Assembly: GCA_947561715.1 (NCBI GenBank)
Contig: OX387197.1
Coordinates: forward strand, 1,927,001-1,991,000
Source: Ascidia mentula
Lineage: Eukaryota; Chordata; Ascidiacea; Phlebobranchia; Ascidiidae
Reading direction: 5' to 3'
Length of the DNA stretch: 64,000 bases
In this document: piece after piece, positions 1 through 12,100 of the stretch
How positions within the stretch are numbered: the first letter of the stretch is position 1
How the letters are laid out: each line of letters opens with the position of its first letter
Translations under genes and position numbers: made by a program
Notes under the pieces: model-generated
The model's database searches: none
Told to the model about the DNA's origin: nothing
Seen by the model: the letters and a program-made list of their open reading frames with translations, nothing else

Positions 1-114
1 AGCAGAATAAAGCCTATATCACCCACACATACATACAACATTATACTTGGGATTGCAAATGTTGCTGATTTGCTACTTCCCAAACAAGTTTGATGTAAAC
101 TATATTGTTTTCAG

Positions 115-3100
115 ATGAATTAGGAATTGCTGAAGTTGCCCAGATGCAAATACACCAGATACAACCAAGTGCATCGCAAAATAGAGGTTTTGTAACCAAA
201 CATGAAATATTCTATCAAATAATGCTAATAACTGCTCTTTATGTTATTATGAATTGGAATGTAACAAGTTACTATGAACTAAAACATAATAATAATTTTC
301 TGATTGAATAAATAATGCCTAAATGCAATGCATTTAACTGGATATATTTGTCTACAGGTGCAAACAGAAGATCTGCAAGACATGCTACACCCCAAAATCC
401 ACCCATTGAAAGAAACCTTCCAGTGGATGATGACTTGCCCAACCCATCACCAGGAAGAAGTGGAAGAGGTAATTTTGTCTTGGAAGTAATCCTACTGTTT
501 CCATTGTACATGATTTATCTGCTAAAAAAGTTTTGAGACTGCATATCCTTGCTATAAAGAGTAAGTTATTTTTAGGTGTTGAAGCTTTAAAATGATCGAA
601 AACACCTTCTTAAAACAGTAGTGTACACATTTAGATGTGAGGCATGAAATTATTCCACCACTCGAGAACAACATACAGCCTAGTGAAAGAGAACAACAAT
701 CACTGCAAGTACAAGGCAAGTGTTTGGGTACAGACTTGTGTTTCTGTATTTCTTTTTATTCACAAAATCTAAATACAAATACAGCAAATAGAAGATCTAC
801 AAGTCATTCTACACCTGAATTCCCATCCAGTGGAAGAAATCATCCAGTACATCATGACTTGCCCAACCTATCTACAAGGAGAAGTAAAAAGGGTATATAA
901 TTTGTACTTTTTGATAATCTGACATGGTTAGCATTGAGCATAGCAGCGTGACAGAATCAATACCAACATGTGAAGTAGTTTGCTACAAAAATGTTGGTTT
1001 GATGTTTGTGTATGACAGCTGCAAAAATACCCCATATTGCAGCTACTTCACATGCCTTATGAAATGATTTTCATAAGTAGGTTTAATGTATCAGTTTAAT
1101 GGATCTTGTGCTTCATTTATTTTTGTTGCATGAAAACAGATAATCATGCCTTGATAACAACTTTCTGAAAACGTACTTAATTAAAGTTATAAATGGCTTT
1201 AACAATTGAACTTTGTACAAATTATATATGTATAAATGTCTAGTCATTGATGAAGTTCTTGCAAGTTATAATACTGTACAATTTCATACCAGAAAAAGTG
1301 AAACCTGTTACCAACCCTCTGACACCACCCAGTGACCGTAACCTGAGAGTAGATGATTCCACACCCCACTCATCACATCAACAACCAGGTAAAATAAAAC
1401 AGGTGATAACGTAACAAACAAAACATGTGATATGTAAGATAAAAATGTAATGAAAAAATCTGTTAAGTATTTCTGCAATGGTGAAAGTAGGATATTTAAA
1501 TGTTCAGTTCAATATTCATGTGTGGTGCACTAGCTACTCACTATTCACAAACCTATCAGGACAATTTGTTCCAATGAATTTTCTGTTGCAGGGGACTAAC
1601 TTGTTATTTGAACCATTTTCCTAACTTGATTTTCCTATTTAAAATTGTTATGAAACAGCCATGGCATTGCACAGATTGAGAACAGTCAGCCAAACTGGAT
1701 CAGCCATTTTCCCGACAAGTCGGAGCGAGATCTGAAAAATCAAGCTCCCGGTGAGGTTTGAACTTATGACCCTGGGCTAACTAGGCCCAACGCTCTACCA
1801 ACTGAGCTAGCTCGGTGGTTTCACGGGGTATATCGTGGCCAAGGTACAATGGTGTGCAGGGCACAATTTGTCAGGCGACTTTCACATGCGTAGAGGATCT
1901 CCACCACCGTAATCAGACAACGCAGAAGTAATACCATGCTTTGAAGGCAGGGTCGCCCCACTATAAAGGGCCTGCGCAGTCGGGCAATCCTGCCTTGCTA
2001 TGCGAAAGCATGGTATTACTTCTGCATTCTTCTGTACAGTCTTTTTATTTTTTTATTTTTATTTAAAGACCCCATGGGGTAGGCAGTGCACTTAACTGTA
2101 GTGGTGTCTTTTTTATGAACATTCAAATTTTGAATATTAAAATTCATTGCAGGCTTTTCAGGATTTCTTCTCATTGGTGGAGAGGATTCAAAACGAGATT
2201 GTGTGAAATGGAATGTTGCCACAAAACAACATCAACATTTACCAGTTGGTTGCATTTTAATGTGTAAAATAGCTTCACGGTGCCTTAAAACTGTTCACAC
2301 TATGCATTTCAACTTGTTTATTGCACAAACAAATCCATTTATTTGTGCTAAAATAACAGATTAATTAAAATACAATAAGCTTGGCAGCAACAGCAACATA
2401 ATACAAGTAAATCTATGTAAAATCACAAAAATGTTAGAGAAAAATTGTTGCATCACAATCAGGGGTGAGCTCAATTGTGATATTTCCTTTTGACAGTTTT
2501 AAATTTAAAGGAATAATCTTTGCAATTATATTGGCTGTTTGTTGAAATTACTGTTAAATTATATTTGAACCACAATAAAAATATTAAACTTTGTTAACAC
2601 TTAGGATATGAAATGTTTACAGAGTTTCACAATTTTCTTTGTAGAAACTGAACTCAGCAAGAACATTCTCAACTTCAGCCAAAGTTGGAAACACAGTTTA
2701 TGTAATGGGTGGAAGCGGTCCAACAAAAAGTTGTGAGATGATGAATTTGGAGAGAAGTGAACGCTGGATAAAATTTGCTGATTTGTGTGAAGTTCGACAG
2801 TCTGCTGCATCGGCTGTTATTAGAAGTCAGTTTTATGATTGAACATAACAATTAATAAAAATCAAATATCTTTGGAACCAATATGTTAATGTTTTATGAC
2901 ACCTAAATTACATTTTGCGACCCCATATATTCATTGAACAGAATAAAATCTGTGCACTTAGGTATGTTGAGGGAGAAATTTTATGCTTGGATTCGTTTAT
3001 AACAATGTCACCATATTCAAATTGTAAAAGACCGTTTAAGAAATCATAGTGTGTATAAACAGAGTTATATGAAGAAAATCAATGGGTAAATTATGTACTA

Positions 3101-6100
3101 AGCAGTTTGAGTAAAATACACAGATTACTTACTTGAATTCTACTGTATTTTATCTTGTGGGTGGTACTTTGTTATGCTACAGAAATATTTGTTAATGACA
3201 ATAGCAAAAGTTGCATAGGAACCAAGTTTTATTGCTACCCAATCTATTTCATTGACAATTCCATGTTGTAGAGAAACTTTACATTTCCGGGGGTCATGGT
3301 GGAGATCTCAAACCATTTTCATCCTACTTGATTTATACCATAGATGTAGACAGATGGATAATTGGTGTCAACATGTTGCAACCAAGATGTGCACATGGAA
3401 TGTGTTCAATTGGCAGTAAGAATATGCTTGAAAACTCCTAAAACTTATAGAGAAGGCTTTCCTTTTTCTTGACAATGCAAGGCAACAATGTAAAATTCGG
3501 TTTAAACTTTACACACCCCACAATACTCACTCACTTATTACTCACAAACATTCCATGGAGTCGCAAAACTGTTTACTTATTGATGACGTCATATGCACGA
3601 GTTTTAATTTCGTTTCGTGTAAAATAAACAAAAAAAAAATTTTTTTGATTAAACCCATTTTTAAAATAATTATTTTCGTGCTTACTGAGTTCGTGAATAC
3701 TAAACATGATATTATTTAGTTTTTATTTACATCTTAATATAAAACTGTTCGTTATTTCTACGTTAAAACGTAGTGCTTAACTCAGCGGTGCACAACCTGC
3801 GGCCGCGGACGCTATTTTTTGCGGCCGTGCACATTTATATCAAAAAATATAAATTGGCGGCCGTTGTTGCTTCTGAAACTTGTTTTTCCAGCGGTCTCAA
3901 GAGTTAAGCTTTTAATTAGGCCCGTTACCATTTCCGCGTTATACACATTCGTTCGCTGTAGCGAGTAGTAACTGGTACAGCCACCGCAACCGAGACACAG
4001 CGCAACAATACGGATGGTGACGTCATAAAACATTAATAGCCAATCGGTGAATTGTCATGTGCGCATGTATAGTTGTCGAAAAGCTAAACAGTGCAATCAC
4101 TCAGTCATATCGCTGAAACGCAAAAGGTTGTTAAAACAAGAGAAAGGGGCGTTTGATCCCAAATGGGAAGTGGATTATTTAATGACGGAGACGTGAACCT
4201 AACGTGCAAGAACAAGGCAGCCATTAAATACTTCGACATTTCATTACATTGTAATATACGTAATTTGGCAAATGTAAATAATAAATAGTGCACACTTTTC
4301 AGGTATGGAATCATTTCCATTCCTTTCAAATAATGCTCTCGTAATTATCAGGAGTATATCGTTGAAAAAGCAGTATATTCAGTGGCGGCCGTTAGCATAC
4401 AGTGGTGTGTGTGTTGCGGCCGGCAATAGTAAAAAGGTTGTGCACCCCTGGCTTAACTCAATGATTGTTACGTAACATTACCACATAATCGTAATATGAC
4501 GTCACAATAAATATTAACACAAGCGATTTCGAAATTTCTTTAGAAATTTTGTTTTCTGTGGGCGGATTTGATGGCAGACAATACTTACAATCATGTGAAT
4601 TCCTCGATGTTCGTGTTGGAACCTCCACAAGAATCGCTTCTCTCAATGAAGCAAGATGTTATTTTACATGTGAAGAAATTGAAGGGAAGATCTATGCAAT
4701 TGGTTAGTTATCAGAAGTTAAATATTTACTAAAACTAGTAGTTTTTGAAACTGTTTCTTATTTCCTGGATTCTATCTATTAATGTGAGGTAACTTCAGTC
4801 GATTCCATAATATTTTGAATGAAGGTTTGTTATTTTCTTGCTATTCTTGTAGTTTGTTTATTCTTGACAAATAGTTTTTGAATTAACTCAAATTACTGGT
4901 TTAGTTTTAAACCAAAAACCATCAAAATATCTTCAGTGTAAGATTTACAACAGTAATTAATATTACTTAATTCACACTACTGTCATTCTGGCAGAATCCA
5001 AAATTATTGTTTCGCAAAATGCGTTCCGCATCAATGAGCAGCAATGCACAAGAAGGTTTAACTTGTACAAAAGAGTTTATTGTTGGTATATAACATACCA
5101 GTAAGCATTATTTTGCAAAACATTTCACTTCTTAATCATTTCGTACCAATACCTCTGTAGAAGTCCCAAAGTTATATTCAAAATAACCTGAAATACGGAT
5201 CTTATTGCTCATTTTTACATTGCCGGTGACGTCACTTTCAATCAAATGCCGAACCACTTTCCGCTTCATAGGATTTTTTTTAAATCTCAGTATCTGTCAA
5301 GGATAGAGTGAAGAATAGCGTGAAAGTAATAAAAATCGGTAGAGATCCCACGTATTCCATCAGAATGACCTGAAACACGGGTGATTTTTTTTCGCTTTTT
5401 TGCATTGCCGGTGACGTCACATTCAATCAAGTGCCAAACCACTTTCCGCTTCATAGGATTTTTTTTAAATCTCAGTATCTGTCAAAGATAGAGTGCAGAA
5501 TAGCGTGAAAGTAATAAAAATCGGTAGAGATCCCACGTATTCCATCAGAATGACCTGAAACACCAGTGTTTTTGCGCTTTTTTGCATTGCCGGTGACGTC
5601 ACTTTCAATCAAGTGCCAAACCACTTTCCGCTTCATAGGATTTTATTTAAATCTCAGTATCTGTCAAGGATGGAATGCAGAATAGCGTGAAAGTAATAAA
5701 AATCGGTAGAGATCCCACGTATTCCATCAGAATGACCTGAAACACCAGTGTTTTTGCGCTTTTTTGCATTGCCGGTGACGTCACTTTCAATCAAGTGCCA
5801 AACCACTTTCCGCTTCATAGGATTTTATTTAAATCTCAGTATCTGTCAAGGATAGAGTGCAGAATAGCGTGAAAGTAATAAAAATCGGTAGAGATCCCAC
5901 GTATTCCATCAGAATGACCTGAAACACCAGTGTTTTTTCGCTTTTTTGCATTACCGGTGACGTCACATTCAATCAAGTGCCAAACCACTTTCCGCTTCAT
6001 AGGATTTTTTTTAAATCTCAGTATCTGTCAAAGATAGAGTGAAGAATAGCGTAAAAGTAATAAAAATCGGTAGAGATCCCACGTATTCCATCAGAATGAC

Positions 6101-9100
6101 CTGAAACACGTGTGTTTTTGCGCTTTTTTGCATTGTCGGTGACGTCACATTCAATCAAGTGCCAAACCACTTTCCGCTTCATAGGATTTTTTTTAAATCT
6201 CAGTATCTGTCAAGGATAGAGTGAAGAATAGCGTGAAAGTAATAAAAATCGGTAGAGATCCCACGTATTCCATCAGAATGACCTGAAACACGGGTGTTTT
6301 TGCGCTTTTTTGCATTGCCGGTGACGTCACTTTCAATCAAGTGCCAAACCACTTTCCGCTTCATAGGATTTTTTTTAAATCTCAGTATCTGTCAAGGATA
6401 AAGTGCAGAATAGCGTGAAAGTAATAAAAATCGGTAGAGATCCCACGTATTCTATCAGAATGACCTGAAACACGGGTGATTTTTTTTCGCTTTTTTGCAT
6501 TGCCGGTGACGTCACATTCAATCAAGTGCCAAACCACTTTCCGCTTCATAGGATTTTTTTTAAATCTCAGTATCTGTCAAGGATAGAGTGAAGAATAGCG
6601 TAAAAGTAATAAAAATCGGTAGAGATCCCACGTATTCCATCAGAATGACCTGAAACACGAGTGTTTTTTTTCGCTTTTTTGCATTGCCGGTGACGTCACA
6701 TTCAATCAAGTGCCAAACCACTTTCTGCTTCATAGGATTTTTTTTAAATCTCAGTATCTGTCAAGGATAGAGTGAAGAATAGCGTAAAAGTAATAAAAAT
6801 CGGTAGAGATCCCACGTATTCCATCAGAATGACCTGAAACACGGGTGATTTTTTTTCGCTTTTTTGCATTGCCGGTGACGTCACATTCAATCAAGTGCCA
6901 AACCACTTTCCGCTTCATAGGATTTTTTTTAAATCTCAGTATCTGTCAAGGATAGAGTGAAGAATAGCGTGAAAGTAATAAAAATCGGTAGAGATCCCAC
7001 GTATTCCATCAGAATGACCTGAAACACGTGTGTTTTTGCGCTTTTTTGCATTGCCGGTGACGTCACTTTCAATTAAGTGCCAAACCACTTTCCGCTTCAT
7101 AGGATTTTTTTTAAATCTCAGTATCTGTCAAGGATAGAGTGAAGAATAGCGTGAAAGTAATAAAAATGGGTAGAGATCCCACGTATTCCATCAGAATGAC
7201 CTAAAACACGTGTGTTTTTGCGCTTTTTTGCATTGCCGGTGACGTCACTTTCAATCAAGTGCCAAACCACTTTCCGCTTCATAGGATTTTTTTAAATCTC
7301 TATATTTGTCCAGAATTTATGTCGTCGCAAAATCTAATGGAGTGGCACACTCGATTTTTCACACAATCTCATACATTTTCCCTTCTAATCACAATGTGTC
7401 ACACTTATAAACTTGCAAAGAACGTTTTATTGTGCAATATGCGTCCAATTCTTTTTCCTTCTTTTTGTAGTGAATATAAATGACCGTAAAGGTAATGCTT
7501 GTTAAAATAAATATTTTGATTTAACATTTTCAAATGAAATGGTATTTACTCTTAAAAAATGTTAAATTTGTGCATGATGTTGATGTATCACAGGTGAAAG
7601 TCATCTTTGCTTGTTACACAAACATATAAGAAACACAATTTTTATGGTGGCCACTAAATCTAAGAAACAAATTGGGTAAACAGGCACAATTAAAGAAAAA
7701 ACATTGCGCACGTTTATTCGGACAGTTTTAAATTATCAGGAGTTTTGATAACTGCCACATCTTTGACAATTGAGTTCATGAACATTTCTGCATCATCTGT
7801 GGTTAGTACCTACTGGTAACAGGATCAAAGATTGCTGAAATTTTCATGAGTCGGAAACGTTCGCTATTACTGTACATGCACCTTAATAGGATACATTTCA
7901 TGGCCAACCGTGTAATAAGTCAAACTCATGTACGCGTACTTAATTAACGAACATGCAACTTATTAACGTAACTAATTAACGTGCGCGCATGTTAAGTTGG
8001 CCGATAGTGTCATAATTCTATGTAAAATTACATGTACTGTCATCAGCTTATGGGCGTCGATATGCTCTTGTTTTCTGCACCTTTGCAAATATCACTCATG
8101 TATTCATCTAGTGGCAGGTAGCGTCAGATCTATGTCAAATCCTCAAATGTTATCGCAACTGCTTAAAAATCTAAGTGTTTCATCACAGGCCCAAATATAC
8201 CATGGCCCCGCACAAATTTGTAAGTACCGGAAATGTATTTTTCACATATTTATCCTTTGTCAAATTTGTCCTCTTTTTCCAGAATTAAACATTTGAACAG
8301 CGAAATTGCGCTGTATTCTCAGCTAACCTTGTACTTTTACGTACGCATATGCCTTTACAAATTATTTTGATTTTAAGTTATAGTAAACATGTACATACTT
8401 TGTTTTAATGCGCATGGGCTGCCCACATTCAAAAGAATTTTACAGCGCTTGCAATATGTTGCCACACATTAATTTACAAAGTTTGCATCTTTACGTCGCA
8501 ATTTAATCGTGTTAAGCTTGCCAAAAAGCAGAGTTGATTGCAGTAAAACCTCACGTTTTAGGTTCTCTTTGGGGTTGCGATACATCAAAGTAAACGGTGC
8601 GAACCACAGATATCCACAAGATGGATACATGAATGATATTTGCAAAGTAAAAGCAGAAAACAAGGGCATATCGACTCCCATAAGCTTTGACTTGAAGCTA
8701 ACTATTTGTTGTTTGAAATGAAAATATACGACGATAGTACAAGTAATTTTACCTAAGATTATGACACTGTCGGCCAACTTAACATGTTACTAAGTTACAA
8801 GCACCTTAATAAGTTGCATGTTCGTTAACTAGGTACGCGTACATCAGTTTGACTTATGACGCGGTTGGCCATGAAATATATCCTGTTAAGGTACATGTAC
8901 ACTAATATCGAACGTGTTGCTTACTAACGCGCGCGTGCCTTATTATTCCACATGATGTCGCTCTTATTTGGAATTTGACACTGTTGGCCAGGCTTTAGAT
9001 ATCGCGCACGTTCATTATTACGACACACGCACGTTATCTAAGGTACGCGTACAATATGGCGAATTATGACACCGATGTCCCAAACGACATAACGAACGTG

Positions 9101-12100
9101 CTCGTTATTTAAAGCCTGGCCAACAGTATGTCCAAAACAACATAATATACGTTTAGGGTTTGAATGTGAAGTTGCAACTTGTCACGATGATTATGCTGGC
9201 TAATTGCCTTTGAATTGTCGTTTACCAGTGCACTTGGCTAAGATGCAGGCAGTTGGGTATAATTGTTTATTGATGAAATGTAACTAAATAGCATAAAATA
9301 AAATGGAATATATTTAGAATCAAATAGAACGGTCAGAAAGGGCGAAAAGCGTTACCGTATAAACATATAGTCTCGTGATATGCGATATTGTGAGAGAAAG
9401 ACAAAGACTTTCCCGGTTGGGAATTGCCCTTCTCGAACTCCTGCGTAACAGAGTAAAATTGTGTGTAACAATGCAATGGGTCATGCATGGGCGCCAGTGT
9501 TTTGGTTGAATGAGCGCAGATGAACAGGCTGTTGCCAGGGCGATTTTCAGCGTGTTTGGGGCAGTTTTAGTTTGTTTTTCAGGGCTATTAGTCAGGCAGT
9601 AAATTGGTAGAGGGTGCTGTTGTACATGTAGCTGAAAAACTACCCAAATATTGAGGTTGATTTTGTGAAAAAATGAATCACAGAAAGTATGTTCAATTTG
9701 TGATTTTCTGTTAGTGCGGACCCTTGGCAAGGAATTGTGGCCAAATTTATAATCAAAATAACTACTTAAACTGCTCCCCCGGGGGCATTTTGACCCTCTG
9801 TTGGCCATTATTTTGGTCAAAAAAGCAGAAAAAAGTGTAGGTTTGTTTTGTGAAAAAATGAATCACAGAAAGTTACCTCCATTTGCGATTAAGTGAAGCC
9901 ACCAACCCTCCTCTACACAATTCATGAAGAATTAGATGTCTTGTAATTGTCTTGGGGCCCCACCGGGGCTGTTTGTACACCCCCTAGGACTGACAATTTA
10001 GCAGTTAGCCTTTGCAAAACCCCCCAATGTGCTGTCTTAATGCAGCTGCAATCAATTTTTTTTCTGTTCAGCAATAGTAGACCCCCTTCATGAGTCATCA
10101 GACCCGGCAATTGTTTTTGGCAAACAAGAGAAACTGTAACCAGGTGCACAATAACAAATGACTTCTAAAACTCAATTTTTGGGATTTAATTGAGAGATGC
10201 GGCCTTAAGGAAAAAATGAGAATTCTAAAATGGCACAATATAGGTCTAATTTTTCCTAAAGTGTGTAGACTTATGTATTTTGAAGAACACAAACTGCTTT
10301 GGAAGCTGCTCCAGTCACTCATTGCCACCTAGTGGGCACAAAACAATTTTTTTCTGATTTTTGCACATAAATCCTATGGTTGATTCTTGGGGCGCGGACT
10401 ATTAACAGGCGAAAAAAATTGCATGGCAGGCATGTATTCCTTGCATTACCATTCCGCAACACATTGCGCGTTTAATTTGTGTGAAACTTTGTGTGATATG
10501 TACCTCTTCCATCAAGGCATTGTGTACATATGCTTTCTCACCTACCGTGGTGTTTTGTCAGTAATCCATGCTTGTCAAAGTCCTGAATTAACTGTAAATA
10601 ACATTTTGCATGTTCATAACCAATGAAATGACATTATTTTGTAAATTAATCACTATATTTATTGCCACAGAGGGCAGTCGCTGCCATTCAAATGTTGCTT
10701 CATACTGAAAAACTGAGACACTTGGACCATCAGGACTGATGCAATTCATCATCACATTGTAGGTCTGTATTACACTAGCTTGTCTGTAAATAATTTCTAG
10801 TGTTGCTGTGCTATTAACTTTTATTAAATACACACTTGGCTTGTGCTTTCAGGCCACTTAATTGCATCACTTTCATCTTGTTTTCATGTTTTTGAGACAC
10901 GTATGATTTTTTACCATATGCATGTACCTGACTAGCCTTTGGATTTTGGCTAATTACCATTTAATTACTTTAATTAGGCATGAGTACCTGCATGTGAGTG
11001 GTGCCTTGCAAGTTCTAGGATATTGTTGTGCATGTATATGAATGACTTTCTGTTTTGAAAGCACATCTTTCCACCCAGAACACACACTTGCTCTAAGGCT
11101 GTTGACTGGGCCATATACAGCACTGTAGGTGGCGTCACAAAAACAGCCGAAACTCTGGGCCCGCTGGTCAACCAGGCATAAAACTTCACATGGTAACCAA
11201 TGAAGGTCCTGTGTTTTGTATTTAATAGGGAATTTGAGATTCTGGGAAAATGGCCTATATTGAAGGCCGCATCTCTGTATTTCTATGGAAAAGACTTTCC
11301 CGGTTGGGAATTGCCCTTCTCGAACTCCTGCGTAACAGAGTAAAATTGTGTGTAACAATGCAATGGGTCATGCATGGGCGCCAGTGTTTTGGTTGAATGA
11401 GCGCAGATGAACAGGCTGTTGCCAGGGCGATTTTCAGCGTGTTTGGGGCAGTTTTAGTTTGTTTTTCAGGGCTATTAGTCAGGCAGTAAATTGGTAGAGG
11501 GTGCTGTTGTACATGTAGCTGAAAAACTACCCAAATATTGAGGTTGATTTTGTGAAAAAATGAATCACAGAAAGTATGTTCAATTTGTGATTTTCTGTTA
11601 GTGCGGACCCTTGGCAAGGAATTGTGGCCAAATTTATAATCAAAATAACTACTTAAACTGCTCCCCCGGGGGCATTTTGACCCTCTGTTGGCCATTATTT
11701 TGGTCAAAAAAGCAGAAAAAAGTGTAGGTTTGTTTTGTGAAAAAATGAATCACAGAAAGTTACCTCCATTTGCGATTAAGTGAAGCCACCAACCCTCCTC
11801 TACACAATTCATGAAGAATTAGATGTCTTGTAATTGTCTTGGGGCCCCACCGGGGCTGTTTGTACACCCCCTAGGACTGACAATTTAGCAGTTAGCCTTT
11901 GCAAAACCCCCCAATGTGCTGTCTTAATGCAGCTGCAATCAATTTTTTTTCTGTTCAGCAATAGTAGACCCCCTTCATGAGTCATCAGACCCGGCAATTG
12001 TTTTTGGCAAACAAGAGAAACTGTAACCAGGTGCACAATAACAAATGACTTCTAAAACTCAATTTTTGGGATTTAATTGAGAGATGCGGCCTTTAGATTA

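Noticed and set aside
1743..1818. Functional tRNA-Thr(AGT) gene on the minus strand
   Set aside because: The acceptor stem strands do not pair, the copies accumulate changes, and all sit in the same SINE context.
2153..2363. Reading kelch exon 10 through to TAA at about 2361 as a terminal exon
   Set aside because: The extension is not kelch-like. The CCA|GTTGGT donor gives the right phase and spacing to join exon 11 in all four genes.
5210..7310. CRISPR-like appearance of regularly spaced repeats
   Set aside because: The whole 182-bp unit is conserved with no variable spacers, the sequence is eukaryotic with introns, and the array is an arm of a transposon.
9320..9820. Minus-strand ORF of 166 codons, repeated at 11255-11707
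   Set aside because: It lies within the Y repeat. The diverged Y copies at 22.7 and 39.9 kb do not keep the frame, and the peptide shows no recognisable domain.
9403..12093. Y repeats as LTRs of a retrotransposon
   Set aside because: There are no TG...CA ends, no primer-binding site, no polypurine tract and no coding sequence between them.
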